DNA of 64,000 nt from Ceratodon purpureus (taxonomy: Eukaryota > Streptophyta > Bryopsida > Pseudoditrichales > Ditrichaceae): assembly GCA_014871385.1 (NCBI GenBank), contig CM026426.1, forward strand, positions 54,989,375-55,053,374, given 5' to 3'. A program made the translations under genes and the position numbers. Positions 21,510 to 34,639 of this stretch are shown piece after piece (position 1 is the stretch's first letter; every line of letters begins with the position of its first letter). Below the pieces are notes generated by a model that saw only the letters and a list, made by a program, of their open reading frames with translations, had not been told where the DNA came from and made no database searches.

Positions 21510-24031
21510 CGCTCACATACTAGCTACTCTTGGGTCCCCATAGTGGATGCCGCAAGCTACAGAGGACAACGGAACTTCAATTTACGTTGTATACTACTTT
21601 GGACCCTACACGATTTTCCAGCATATTACGGTGTTGTATCTAGATCCGTCATCAAAGGGTACATAGGATGCCCTTGTTGTGGTGGAAACACCATGTCTAG
21701 ACATTCAGCTACGCTGAGGAAAAACATTTACACCTGTCACTAGTACAGAAAGTGGCTCTTCCAAGGTCACCTCCTCCGGCTGAATGTCCATGTATTCGGA
21801 GTAGTTGAGCATCATTCTTCCTCACCGCCTCGGCCCACTAAAGAAGACATAATTCGACACGGCATGATGCGCGAGACATTTCTATACAATGGAGGTGTCC
21901 CTCCCCACGGTGACCCAGCAGGCACGTATGGTGTCAACAGAGTGTCGACACTTTACCAACTCCCATACTAGACGATATGGTCCTCCTGCTCTCATTTCTA
22001 TTAGTGTTTTTTTTCAATGCCTAGTCTGAATCCCTTCATGAAGAAATCTGCACGGTATGCACATTTCCTTGAACTGTGTATTTTATTCTCCCCTGCATTT
22101 TTAAAACGTAACACTGATCATTTAATGCGACAAGTATCACTTTCCATCGCAGGACTTACCAATCCCGCATCTGATCGATGTCATGCACACGGAATGCAAT
22201 GTATCCGCATAAATAGTGAAGCATATATTTGGCGAGAATGACTCACTTGAAGTACGCACCGACATGGAGCAAGCTAGAGTGATGCCGCATCTGTCGTTGC
22301 AACAAAGCCCTCTAACATAAGGATACATTCTACCGCGGGCGCCTTATGTTTTGACTAAGTCCCAGAGGAAACAATTTCTCAGAGTTGTGGCAACGACTTC
22401 TACTCCAACGAGGTTCGCTTCTTCCCTTCAGAACACGCAGGAAAAGATAAACTTGCAGGATTGAAGTCTCACGACCACCACGTTCTAATTCAGCAAGTCA
22501 TACCTGCAGCAATGAGAGGGAGCCTAGCGAGAGGACCTAGAGAAGCAATAATGCAAATGGGCACTCTCTTCCAGGGACTGGGCGTGAAGGTAGTGGATCC
22601 ATCAAAAATCACAAGCCTCATGGACTATACAGCGGAAACATTGTGCATGCTCGAACAACACTTTCCACCTTCATTCTTCGACATAATGACACACTTGGTG
22701 ATTCATTTAATCAAAGAACTGGACCAATGTGGTCCAGTCCATGCATGGTGGTGCTACCCAATCGAAAGGTACATGGGAGTGCTTGCTAGTTACGTGCGAA
22801 ATATGGCCCGCCCAGAGGCCAGCATGGCCTCCGATTACAAAGATGACAAAGCCATGGGCTTCGCTACTATATACTTTGCAGATTTTCCGCACTCAAGACG
22901 CAGGGTCTGGAACTCCGAAGAACTCCACAACTCAGGCAAGCTTGTTATGGGAGCCGTGAAGAACGTGACCCTCTCTTGAGAAGACATTGAAGGCATCCAC
23001 AAATATGTAGCTCGTCATTCAAACTACACTGCAGAGTTATTAAGGTAAGTCTTCCTTTTGTTAAGAAGTGGATGCCTATTTGTCGTTTGCCTGAGCTACA
23101 GGTCGAATTAATTACGTAAACTCACCACCGTGGCAGTGAGTATTTGGTGCAGGTAGAGGATAGCCTCCAGGAGGCAAGCGCATCGGATTTGACATCAACG
23201 ACGCAATATTGGTAGTAGCGTGGTCTTCCCGACCAAACTTGCCTTGCTTCCTGCATATTCTGTCTGGCTACAACGGCATGTCGGTTCACTACGTGAAGAA
23301 GATTTCCCATTAGAGGAGAAATTGATGCAGCTTTCGATTTCCCCATCGTCCATGGCCAAATCATATGGATGCATGTGGGCATACGGTGCTCTTTTCTGCT
23401 GCAACATTGAAGAAGATGCGGCCTCACACGCCACTTACGATTCTGGCGTTTGCGCAGTAGTGAGCAAACGAAATCCTGATAATATAGAAGTGGGCGTCTT
23501 GAAGAATATATTCAGAGTTTTGTTTTTCAACGAACTCCTTCCTTCATCTTTGTGTTTCAGCCACTCAACCTTCATGATAATCATGCTCCATCCAGAAAAG
23601 ATAACATGGGATTTCGGAATTCGTTGAAAAAGGATAACATGAGATTTTGGACTTGTAAATTCAGTGCCAGGGAAGACAGGCGCCGCATAAATCTTTTCCT
23701 TTATCCGGTGAATGCACATCAGGTATTTTTTATGGAAGTCGTTAGATCACCAAGTTGGAAGATTATTTTGATGCATGAACCCCGGGGTCGTTGAATAGGC
23801 AGAATCTATAGCGATCCATTCAGTTTGGGTCCCAACAGCGTGATTGTGGGGGTTGGCTACAGCACTCCTGCATCAAATACCGATGATTTCAGTGAAAGAA
23901 ACCAGGCCCCCTCGGTAGTACGGGTTGTTGTTGAGGACCTCGAGCTTCATATCCTCCGAGAAGAGGACGATGCGCATTTCAACGATAATGAGTATAGGGA
24001 CGAGACAGAGTACCAAGTATATGAGACATAG
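21510..24031 (+). pseudogene. CACTA (En/Spm) TNP2-type transposase, degenerate
   Basis: The order of the plant TNP2 family is recognisable. First come FNLRCILLWTLHDFPAYYGV with KGYIGCPCC (TNP2 core, 21.55-21.74 kb), then a degenerate LPIPHLIDVMHTECNV (22.16-22.21 kb). The well-kept DUF4218-like region is at 22,461-22,979 (LKSHDHHVLIQQVIPAAMRG, FPPSFFDIMTHLVIHLIKEL, PIERYMGVLASYVRN). A DUF4216-like tail follows (YPVNAHQVFFMEVVRSPSWK) and an acidic end to 24,031. It is broken by introns or decayed spacers, frameshifts and stops. The N-terminal third is missing, so it begins abruptly near 21.5 kb. It catalysed cut-and-paste transposition when intact. Confidence 0.8.
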
Positions 24032-25150
24032 TGTAGCGTACTTCAATGTCATATGATTCAGATCGGAGAAAACCCTGTTGATTGATGTAGAAATTGAATT
24101 TCAAGTAATCAACGTCTACCTTGCATCATTTATTGTCTACAGTCACTTAAGACACTCCGTTGCTATTGTGCTTTGAAACACAACGTACGTATGATTGTAC
24201 ATAGTTATCACACACTGAAGCCATGTGAAACGATCACACCCCAACAGACAATCCCTACCCCAAATTACCACCCCCAACCCCCCACCACTATTGAGGTCCG
24301 CTCACGTGCGCAAGAGTACCAACCGGTTATGGCATATGCTTTTACCAGTAATTTCTTACATGAGGTGAGCACGGTAAGTACATGTTAACGCACATTCTCT
24401 GTGAGATCTAGATCTCGACGAACACTCGCTGTTCGCGACATTGGATGAAATGAGATGAAAAAAAACCTTGAAAAAATAAAACCAAAGATTCAGACTTTCC
24501 TCAACGAGCAGGTTGAACAATGACCTACCACGAACCATGATCTGCGTTGACGAACAGCTCGGATTAGTTCCATGTTTGTCACGATAACCATTCGAGGACC
24601 CAAAGTTGCTGACTGCATGGACCTCGCATCAGTATTGGCCACGCGCCAATATTTTAGCCCAGTAAATTGTGATTGGCCAAACCCGCCTGCTCAGACGACG
24701 CTTAGCTCAGTCACCGTCGTGCTTCCAGAGTCGGATCGGACCATATTCCAATAGTGGTAAATTTCTAAAATTCTGCCTCATGTATGTTTTCTGTACTTTC
24801 GAGCCCAAAAACTTTATAACCAACTTGTCATTAATAAGAGAATGTTTTACATATGTCCTTGAAGATATATATTTGATATAAAAAATAAAAATAAAAAATA
24901 AAAAACAACAAATATGTAAACACATGTAACGTCTACAATGCATTCTTTATACATGATCACAATCCTACATTTTTTCTTTCTCTAAATATTTTTTTCTTTC
25001 CAGCATGCTGATGAATTTAGTTCGCTTTTAACAACTTCTTCATGTAATGAACAACCTAAAAATAATAATTTTCATGATTAAAACATTATGGATATTAAAA
25101 AAATATATAAAAACATAAAAAATAAAAGAAAATATATAATACTTATTGCC
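24032..25150. other. AT-rich DNA 3' of the CACTA relic
   Basis: No convincing gene. A GC-balanced block at 24,550-24,760 includes a hairpin (TATTGGC..GCCAATA) and a CCAAT-type box (TGATTGGCC), possibly the subterminal part of the CACTA relic. The rest is AT-rich. Confidence 0.35.
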
Positions 25151-25740
25151 AAATTGAGATTCAAATAAAGATCTACACTAGAATTCAGTTTCAAATAAAA
25201 AGAATGATATAACTAGATATAGGATGCATTATTTTGTTTCAGCAAGCAAATGTTACTTATATTTGTATTTTTGATATTATAAAAATAATGTCTAATACAA
25301 ACAAAGGTATACGTTTGGAACAAAAACTATAATATAACTATATATATAATGAATTATTACTGTTTCAATTTGGAAATGTTATATATTTTGTCTCTTCTAA
25401 TATTATCCAAATAATGTCTAATAAAAACATAGATCTTTGCAATACTAGATATTCAAAACAAGAACTTAAAAAATAAAATAAAAACTAAATTTAACATTTC
25501 AAGAGGATATAATCTAAAAATGAAAATAATAAAAATGAAAATATAAAATAAAAAAAACAAAAATCAATAATATGAGTGTATATGGAATGAAATACTTTTG
25601 TTCAGTTTAAAAATGTAATATTTTTTTAATTTTTTTTGAATTATAATAACAATGTCAAATAAAAATAAAAGTATAGGTTTCAAATAAAAACAATAACATA
25701 ACTTGATACAAAACAAATTATTCTGTTTCAGTTTGAAATG

Positions 25741-25862
<122 letters not shown>

Positions 25863-26340
25863 CCTTTAATATTATATTTAGAATAAAAATGAAAAATACA
25901 GAAAACAGAATCCAAAGCTAAAAAAATACTCCTACTACTTAGAGCCATACTAAGAATTTAGTAAAGCTTTGGACTAGATATCAAATGCAAATAAACACTA
26001 TAATATATCTAGATGTATAATGAATTACTATTGTTCTTTGCAATATCAGATATTCAAAACGAGAACTCGAAAAAATAAAAATAAAATGAAAATTTTCAAA
26101 TTGAGGAATATATAATCTAAAAATTGAAAAGGAAATGAAAATACAAAAAACAAACATCAATAATATAAGTAGATATAGAATGAATTCTTTTTGTTTCAGT
26201 TTGAAAATGTAACATATATATTTTTTTTTTTAACATTATAAAACTGATGTTTGATAAAAACATTAAAAAAAAAAAGTTGCAAATACAAACAATAATATAA
26301 CTAGATATAGATTAAATTATTCTGTTTCAGTTTGGAAATG

Positions 26341-26343
<3 letters not shown>

Positions 26344-26432
<89 letters not shown>
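26344..26432. repeat. (AT)n microsatellite, about 89 bp
   Basis: Uninterrupted alternating AT, the duplicated counterpart of the tract at 25,742. Confidence 0.97.
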
Positions 26433-26436
<4 letters not shown>

Positions 26437-27688
26437 TTCTTTCTTTTGAATGAACATTTAATTTTCAATGATTTTAGGGACTAGGTATTGCAAGCCTTTA
26501 ACTGTAATAATTTTTTGTTGAATAAATTTTGTAAGTTTATATATTTGGTAATTTTTGTATTTAAAGTAGGTGCCCTCTTTTTCCTTTGATCTAAATTCCG
26601 ACGTATTGATTTAGAACCATCCACCATTTTTAGTTTCAACCATTCTCTTCAATATATTTTGAAAATACAAGGTCACACACAACTAATGCAAAGAAAGACA
26701 ATTGAAAAAGATGAATGACAATTGAACAAAAAGACATACTGGATTTTTTAATCTTAGTTATAAACAAAAAAAAACATCAGTAATAATTGATGGAACATGA
26801 GTTCCTAACTAATAGCTATTTATTAATGCCATAGATAATAAAAGCTTGGATTCTATTTCTACTAGTATGCATTTTAGAAGAGACTGGCCAACGGTGCACG
26901 TCCATAAACCAAGTGTTAACATGGAAGAAGCCACTTGCAAAATCATGTTTGTCAGTGCAAAATCTTCCAAAGTAAATCTAGAATGTGCTTGCAAGGTCTG
27001 TTTCATTGAAAATCAAATTTGGCCCTTTGAACATGTGGTACTTAGTAGACATGTTTTTCTTGTTGATCGCTTAAGCAATTCTAGCAAGAGTAAACTCCTC
27101 CAAGGCCATCGACAAGTTTGGAGTGATTTGAATATCAACATTAGGCTTATATGAATATGCCACTCGAGGATCCACCCACCATCGCCTACGCAGTGTTTCA
27201 GCCATTTTTTCACTATTAGTGTATATATAAGGCGGCTTCTTCGGTTTTGTTGTCTTTGACATCAAAGCCCAATCTCATATACGAATGTATACATTTGCTT
27301 TATCATAACACAAGTAGAACAGGATGTTGTTTGGTGGCAAATGGATTTGTCCACCTCATTCATGACATGCACAAGCGCCTACGCAAGCTTCGTCTGCTTG
27401 TTCTAGAAACGTCATAGTTGGTGCCCTTGAATAACATAATACTCTGAGTGATTGTTTAAAGCATAATTAGCAGATACGTCATCACCACAATTTTTATCAC
27501 AGTTTATAATCTCACGTATTGTAACCCCAATCCACCAGTACCTCCCCCCCCCCTCCAAAAATATCACATTTTTTCCCCCAAAGATGAGTAGCCAACGAAT
27601 GATGATAAATTTTCAGCCATATCCACTCCGCATCCACTCAAAAAAGAAGGTGAGGAAAGAAGTGCACCCAAATGAGGGCATACGCCAC
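26433..27688. other. AT-rich DNA without a supported gene
   Basis: Overlapping short ORFs on both strands at 26.8-27.27 kb are interrupted by stops. The minus-strand reading (WWVDPRVAYSYKPNVDIQIT..) looks slightly protein-like but matches no family I know. Confidence 0.3.
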
Positions 27689-27756
27689 TTTATATAGAAC
27701 AAAGGCCCCAAGGCCATCCGCCCTTGCAGCCGTTGGATTTGACGGCCGCCACGTGG
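27689..27756 (-). promoter_or_regulatory. Relict plant promoter: G-box plus TATA box
   Basis: On the minus strand a perfect G-box (CCACGTGG, 27,756-27,749) lies about 55 bp upstream of a TATATAAA box (27,696-27,689), with a GGCCGTCAAATCCAACGGC block between. This is the arrangement of many light- or ABA-responsive plant promoters. Downstream an ATG near 27,623 opens only a short frame (MAENLSSFVGYSSLGEK, then stop), so the gene it served is missing or decayed. Confidence 0.35.
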
Positions 27757-28403
27757 TCGTCTATTTGGAAACCCTACGGTCGATGGATCATGCCTACAGC
27801 CAATGGGGATGGGCCAATGGAGCGGTTGGCCGCGTCGACAGATGGCCCGATCCAACTTCTGTGATCAAGTTGCATTGCTGGTTGATAAAATCTAACGGCC
27901 TTAGAGATTTAGCCGAGATCGCTTAGTTCAAATTTTATTACCGGACCACCAAAACTTAGTTCAAATAACTTCAAATTTTAAGTTTTGTAGAAACTTCTTT
28001 GTATATATGATGGTTTCTATTGAAGAAGTGAAAATCACTTCTTTTTTGCTCATAAAATTGTGTCACTACAAAAAGCAGACACGACCTACCAAAAAAACTC
28101 ATGATATAAATACCTCAAGATGTACTTAAATATTATTGTGTACAAAGATATTTTGGCCAAAGCACCCTCAACAAGGCCCCATGAGTTTTATCAAACATTC
28201 TTTAAGGATTAATTTGTCTTCATGTCATATTGCCACGCCACCCATTAAACAAGTAATAAGATTGGAGATATTTCATATGTTATTTCTATGTTTCATTTCT
28301 AATGATGAATGAAAAATATATACCAAATAAAGTAATTCACCCACTCATGGCTCACAGCTCACCGCTCATTTTCTAGCCTTCTCTTGTTCCTTTGCAATGA
28401 TTT
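27757..28403. other. Spacer with a CACTA-type motif
   Basis: No gene. At 28,064 the sequence CACTACAAAAAGCAGACACG has the form of a plant CACTA-element 5' end, but no matching TAGTG end was found nearby. A small hairpin (AGAAGTGA AAA TCACTTCT) lies near 28,023-28,041. Confidence 0.35.
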
Positions 28404-28544
28404 CACTAGTAGAGAAGGTGTACAATTACACCAAAGATGAACACCAAGTAGTGATCAAGTACACCAAAAATTTGAAATTTAAGGTGTAATTGGTCTCTAC
28501 TTGGTGTTCATCTTTGGTATAATTGTACACCTTTTTGACTAGTC
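28404..28544. mobile_element. 141-bp hairpin MITE with CACTA-like ends
   Basis: Two 35-bp arms, 28,417-28,451 and 28,497-28,531, are inverse complements with one mismatch and enclose a 45-bp loop. The ends read CACTAGTAGAGAAGGTGTAC on the left and, on the complementary strand, GACTAGTCAAAAAGGTGTAC on the right. No clear 3-bp target duplication. The transcript would fold into a long hairpin, so it is a possible small-RNA source. Confidence 0.7.
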
Positions 28545-30043
28545 TCTCAAATCTATTTTTAAAATATTACTAATAATTGACATTGAAGATAAAGTTCAGA
28601 AGGCTTTTCTAATTAGAACATCTTTTGAATCATAGAATCAAAAATTTCAGAGGCATATTCATTTTCAAACCCATTCCTTTGTCCAGTGGCCATCGGATTA
28701 GTGAATAGAATGAACAAACACTCTATTCACATCGGCCCTTTGGAGCCGGAGTTTTTCTTCGTTTCAAACCCATATTTAGTCGAATTGCTGCAAGTCCCAA
28801 TTTGGGTCTACTGCTTATTTATTAAATAATGTCACATTTCCATCCACTAAAGGCCCGTTTCCACTTAGCCTTAGCTAAGAGCATGGATAAAAATTTAACA
28901 CCTACACAATTCACAAAGGAATTATCATCACCCCCTTTTTAGAAAAGGTGTTATTATGGAGGTTTATAAGGGCCTAATCAACAAGAAAGGGATTACATAA
29001 TGGCCTCCCAAGTAGGATAATACATAAAACCACCCTGAAGTGAGGAAAACTTGAGAACCTTTCCAATATTGATGCTCCTTTAAGTATTGCTTACTATTGA
29101 TCAAATCTTTTTTGTTCTCCTAAATGTTAACTAATACCCACTCTTGAAAGTCTGCCATATGGACATCCATGTAGGATTGGTAATTACTAGAGAATGTAGG
29201 TGGCAACGCTCTTTTTAAAGAAGATAATACCCCTCCTAAGACCTCCTCTATGGCCAGGTTTAAACAAACCCTAAGTCTCAAGCAAAAGGAGGATGGTGAC
29301 TTGTCCAAGTCATCCAAGTGTTCAAAAATCTAAGTCTTCACTTGGAAGACTCCCATTTTCATTCTTCATCTCTAAAGAGCATTGAAAATTCAAAGATGGT
29401 TATGGTAGTTTTCATAGATAAAATCAATACTCAGAGAATACTCAAAAATCTGCGGTAACACCCTCTACTGTTCTTTATAATGCTGTAACACGCTCGCGGA
29501 GGAATCCATCAGAGGAAGAGAGAAATACCTTGGATTCTCCAAAACCTCGAGAACACGTATATGCATACCAAGTGAACTTAGAGAAATGATATTATTCCTC
29601 GAGAACAAGTTCGTGATGTCTGTCACACTGTCCGGGAAGAGCCGGCGGTTAGTTACAAGGCTACCGGATGGATTTGGAAAATAGCTGGTAGATTTTCAAG
29701 GATGGAGGCAAATCACCGGATCAAATGATTGAAAAATAATTATATTTAGTATTCATAGACATGATAAACTGGGTATAATCTAAAATAACCGGCTGCTTTT
29801 TGAATATAGTGGAAATAGGCTGGTTGGCTCAGAAACCTTCCCGAACAGTGGTCTGTCAGCCCGAGCCTAAACATCTGCACGTGTGAATTCTCTTTCCATC
29901 TGGATACTGCGTCATCAATCAACTGGCCTCACTGTTCTAATTCCCGCCTCTAAACTACTAAGTGCCTTGCAAATGGTAATATACAGAGAAATAAACAGAA
30001 ATTTCTTTAACAGATTACAGCTGCAATTTTAGTGCCGACGCTG
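28545..30043. other. Intergenic region and GINT1 3' flank
   Basis: No gene seen. A 9-bp inverted repeat (GTGAATAGA..TCTATTCAC) lies near 28,701-28,730, and GGCCCGTTTCCACTTAGCC near 28,854 resembles a MITE end without an identified partner. The last few hundred bases should hold the 3' UTR and polyadenylation site of GINT1. Confidence 0.35.
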
Positions 30044-33000
30044 TCAATTATCCCAGCTATCTTGCCGGCTAAGGAAATCCCACTTCCTCAAAGGGACTCC
30101 GTTGAAAATCTCTGAGAATTGCAACAAGCATTTCGTCCGTTTATCATAGTGGCCCTGCGTGTCACGGCTGATAGCTGCCCCCGAAAGCTTGGACGTGTCA
30201 ATAGCCCATGAAGGGTGCACATACTCCACTGCACGCTCTGTTGTTTGGTTTGCCAAAATAAAATTCATGAGAATATCCTCACAATTGAAAAACCTATCCA
30301 CCACAGCTCGAGCTTTTTCGGCATCCTGACTCCAATACTTGGCGAATGCAAACTCACTGTCCATAAACGCAGCACCTGTGAGGATCAAGTTGTACCCCGA
30401 TTGAGAGCGGGCATACCTCTCGTTCCGGTACTTCAGGGGAGCGCCATCAATCAGACGTGGATAATACCCCACCAATCTGTCAGGATTCTCCCGCCATGCC
30501 CTAAAACCCCTCTCCACATCATCGCATGTCATCATGATATCATCGTCCAGTTCAAAGACGGCCTTCGTCTTAATCATCTCATCAGGCTTGAACCGATTGT
30601 TCAAGGAGTTTTGGGGCTCTACGCGGATCCTAACGGGCACAGCAGAATCGAAATCCCTCACTGCATCTGGGGGGGTTCCCTTATTCCAAACCACCACAAT
30701 TTCCCGAACAGATGCGCAGCGGGAGTAATGCTTGACGTACATCTGAAGATTCCAGAGACGTGCTTCATATGTCATTGCGACCATTGTGAACTGGGAATAT
30801 TGACCTTCAACTGCGTAAGGCTCCTCTGCGCCGTTTCCACCGAAAAAACAACTCACTGCCATGCACACGGCGCATACACTCACAGTAAAGCTCGCAATGC
30901 CAAAGAGACACCCTAGGCATGATTTAGCAGGGATATTAACCCCCCGAAGCAAAGAACTAGTTTTGCTCAAGCGGCTTGCTGCTTTATGAAATCGCGTTGG
31001 TAACTGGGGACGCACCACCCATGGGAGCACAGTCTCACCTCTCTTGCCAGGAATCAGGAAATGAGGCACGTAACAGCGAGCATAGCCAAAAAGAATACCC
31101 ATCATCATGTTCAATGAAAACAGAATAAAAAGTGCGCCTCCCCCCAATGCATAATTCATAGCCAAGTCTCCTGAAGGAACTCTATCTCCATCCACAACAG
31201 CAATCCATTTGCCCGAAGGGAGCTGGTGCGCATTCATGTGGTGAGACCTCTTGCCGTTCCAGGCATTGCGACCTTTATTAGACTGCTCCAAATTTAGCGG
31301 CACCTCAACCTCATGGTAATTCTCATCTGTTAGAGTTACGACATCGAAGACGCGCAAACGATGTCCATACGTTTCACCACAGTCCTGACCAAGACGGTAC
31401 AACTTGCCTTCATGTGAAAAAGGAACCCCTCCATTTCTAGCACCGATGTTTCTAGGACCATTCTTGACAGGGTTCTGCGCATGCCCTTTCCAAGGCCCGA
31501 AAGGAGACGGGGCAACCCAAATTTCAAGGTGTCCATTTTTGCGGGAACCGAAGTGGTGGTGGTTGGAGGCGAATAGCCAGAACTCGTCGTTATACTTCAC
31601 CATAGAAGCATCCACCAAGGGCTGGTCTATGAGGGTTTTGTGAAACGTCCACTGCAGGGGGAATTCTACAGCCTTGTATAAACGTAGATCCCCATGGTTG
31701 CTACTTTCTGGCATCATGTATACCTGCATTGATCAGAGAATAAAAAAAACAATTGAATTAATTCTACAGAAACTAGGATAACAGAAACTTACTGAAAAAG
31801 CTGTAGCTGTTCGATAGTTTTACTGTGTAGAATATTAATGACGATTAATTACCTCGCTATCGTAGTCGAAGACTTGTGGATAGGATATATGCCACTCTTC
31901 GTCAAGAGCGATGCCCACATACGTCCATGTAACACCTTGGTCTGAACTTTCTGCCACGCCAATGTCCCCTTGCATCGTGATGCTATTCTTTGTTTCATAG
32001 AAAAGGTACAACTTAGAACCCTGTATTAGAAACAGTTAATGGGTATATTAATTTCTATGAGATGATTGCTAGAGATTCTCCCCGTTGTCAAGGTGAATCA
32101 TTTGAATATCAGGTAAGTCCTTCGCTCTGAAACCACTTCCAAGTACATACTACCCAGACCGTTAGAAATTAAACTCTAAGGCCACGATGTGAATGCATTC
32201 CTAATAGAATCATGAAGAGCCAAAGCAGCACTACATGGAGAAGGATGGCGTCCGGCCGCTATCGCAGCGCACATCAGGCAAGCAAAATTACAGAGGGACA
32301 GGTAGACAAATACGGTAATCTGAGACTGAAATATACTCGCCTGAATAAACAGGAAGGGGTCTGCCACAAAATTACTCGGATAATTCATGTCTGTAACGGA
32401 GGCACATGAGAATACTGGATTCGCTGCAGGCCAAGCCGCTGTTTGGTTGTTCCGAAAATTTGACTGCAAAAGGAGAACGTCATTTGATCAGGGCGGTATG
32501 TTACAGCGCGTCACATTGCAGCTCTGCTCATTCCCATATCTCTCTCATTTGCACCCAGAGGAACCGACTCTATCCCAATTCATCAATTAAATTAAGATTC
32601 TTATGCCTCAGCGTAACAACCGAACAATAGAAGACATTCCGGCAAGCAACACTGTCGATAATCCCAACTTTTCCCGAACTTTTACCCAAGTCCACGCACC
32701 AAAAGGGAACCGAAAGTGCCACAAAAGAAGTGATTCATATAGATAACCCCCCAGTAGTGAAGTTTCCTTGTAGTTCAACTGACTGCTTCGAATTCCTCGT
32801 GTGTTGATTTTGAGCTTCAACGAAACAATAATTGATAAATTACAGTCTTCCTGAGTTTCATGGAAACGATAAACAGAAATATCCAAAGACACGGAAATAA
32901 TACGGTCAAAGCAGGGAGAGAATACTGACCATTTCGATAGGCTTCAACGCAAACGGAGAGGTACCATGGTAAACTCCAATACTCCAGGAGCCCTCGTTGT

Positions 33001-33265
33001 CGGGCTGGCAGCCAACGACTCCATCACTGAGAAGCCGCTTATATGGCGAAAATGCCAACCAAGCGAAGAAAACCCCCACCAACGTGAAAAACCCCAGCGA
33101 CAAGAAGTAAAACAAAAACGTCGACGACAGACCGCAACGTTTTTGTGGCAGCTTGTCGTGGCACTTGGTGCATAGGCCATAACTCGCCCATCGACACTTG
33201 CACTTCGTGGGCACATCATACCAGCCACCTCCCGTTCCTGCCCTCGGACTCCCTGTCTTCTTCAT
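30044..33265 (-). CDS. GINT1: Glucosamine inositolphosphorylceramide transferase (GINT1-like), intact
   Basis: Golgi-type enzyme that adds GlcNAc/GlcN(Ac) to inositolphosphorylceramide sphingolipids. Four coding exons: 33,265-32,930, 32,463-32,341, 32,020-31,853 and 31,723-30,044. All junctions are phase 0, giving 768 codons, close to the roughly 765 of Arabidopsis GINT1. Residues about 49-72 form a membrane anchor (FLFYFLSLGFFTLVGVFFAW). Exons 1-4 encode the N-terminal beta-propeller-like domain (GCQPDNEGSWSIGVYHGTSP, NFVADPFLF, ETKNSITMQGDIGVAES, IGARNGG). Two further hydrophobic segments lie mid-protein, then the GT64 domain (QFTMVAMTYEARLWNLQMYV) with the DxD-type metal site ELDDDIMM and NCEDILMNF. 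Intron 2 begins with GC (CAG|GCGAGT); the other two begin with GT. No stops or frameshifts. This is the only clearly functional host gene here. Confidence 0.93.
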
Positions 33266-34639
33266 CTCTACAATACTTCCACCACAAAGCTCTTCCCACT
33301 CAATTAATCTTCAACACCATGTAGAGTCTCATCTGGGGACTAATTACTAACTCCTGTAATACTCGATCCTGAAACACTGTCTCTCAATCCCTTTTAACCT
33401 TAGTTCTTCATAGAAAGGCCACAACCAAGCTTTTGTTGGTGGCTTCACCCTGCCCCAGCTGCGAACACACGTTCTGGAAGGCTCCCAATCCCAAGGCCTA
33501 TTCAACGCCGTACCTAGTAAGAAAACATTCGTGCCAACGAAGTTCACAGTACTCGGCCGTCCTCGTCAAATCAGCCTAACGGAACAAGGAGCTGGCAATA
33601 TGATAACTTCTGAAGGACCCCCTAAGGACTCTGGGAGTGAGTCACACGCAGAGGACGATACGCGGGCAATGCGCGAGCCGGTAGAGAGAGATTGCCAGCA
33701 TTTAGTAGCCCCAGCTACGAGACAGAGGCAAGAAGCACGCCAATTACCTACAAGTCCTCCCTCTTTCAGCTCGCTACTGGACGCGCCCTCTCGATACACA
33801 GGGCGAAAGAATGGCGGTCAATCTTGGCACACTAAGGCCAACACAACACTTCCCCGCCAATCCTGACACAAAGAAATCAGTCAAGAAATCCTCGACCGCC
33901 TAGGGGTTCTCTTCCTGCCGACAGTAATCGCTTCCCAAAACCAGAAACCCAGACTAAAATTTTCACCGCAAGAACAACCTACTCTTCTCCAAGATCCAAC
34001 CAAGAAAAAAACCCACGACCTCGTACACTCTTCCGCTCATGAACCCACGACTCAAGCCGCCCTGTCACTTGCAAGATAAAAATCAGAAATATAATAATAA
34101 AAAATCCATCAACTAACCACTCCACACAATAACTTCAGTGTCATCGTAAACAAGTGAAGGCATCCCACCAACACACAGATCTCGCTCACTCGTTCTGGAT
34201 CATTCGCCGCCAGTAGAGTCAATACTTACTAATCCCAACAACAGAAGCTCCTGCAACGAGACCAATTTGGATGCGATCACTCTGAGGCACGAAAGGGACT
34301 CAGACATGTCATTCACACAAGCTGCAACCTGCGCAATTCATTCAAGTCCTCCCCAGGCAGCAGATCCTTACTACGCGGCGCGGAAACTTGCACTCTAAGC
34401 TCAGCTCCAACTGACCTAAGAGCATTCCCAGTAAGGCCTGAATCGTTCACAAGAAACCAGTGGTAATTTTTCACAAGGTCCCAAAAAAACTAGAGACATG
34501 TTCATTAAAAAAAATAAAAATCCAGTGGACAGGTTCTTAGAAAATAAACCAGTTTTTGAACATGTAAAATTCACTATGGATAAGTTCTTAAAATCATTGT
34601 TTTTAGATAATCTTATCCCTAAAAAATAAATGGTACAAA
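33266..34639. other. GINT1 upstream region
   Basis: Contains the presumed GINT1 promoter and 5' UTR on the minus strand, immediately upstream of 33,265. The ORFs here (33,531-33,866 and others) are short and have no recognisable protein character. GAGCATTCCCAGTAAGGCC near 34,421 resembles the end of a plant MITE, but no partner was found. Confidence 0.35.

Noticed and set aside
27613..27855. 80-codon minus-strand ORF
   Set aside because: It overlaps the promoter-like block (G-box, TATA) and has no protein-like pattern.
30215..30916. 233-codon plus-strand ORF
   Set aside because: It is the antisense shadow of the last GINT1 exon.
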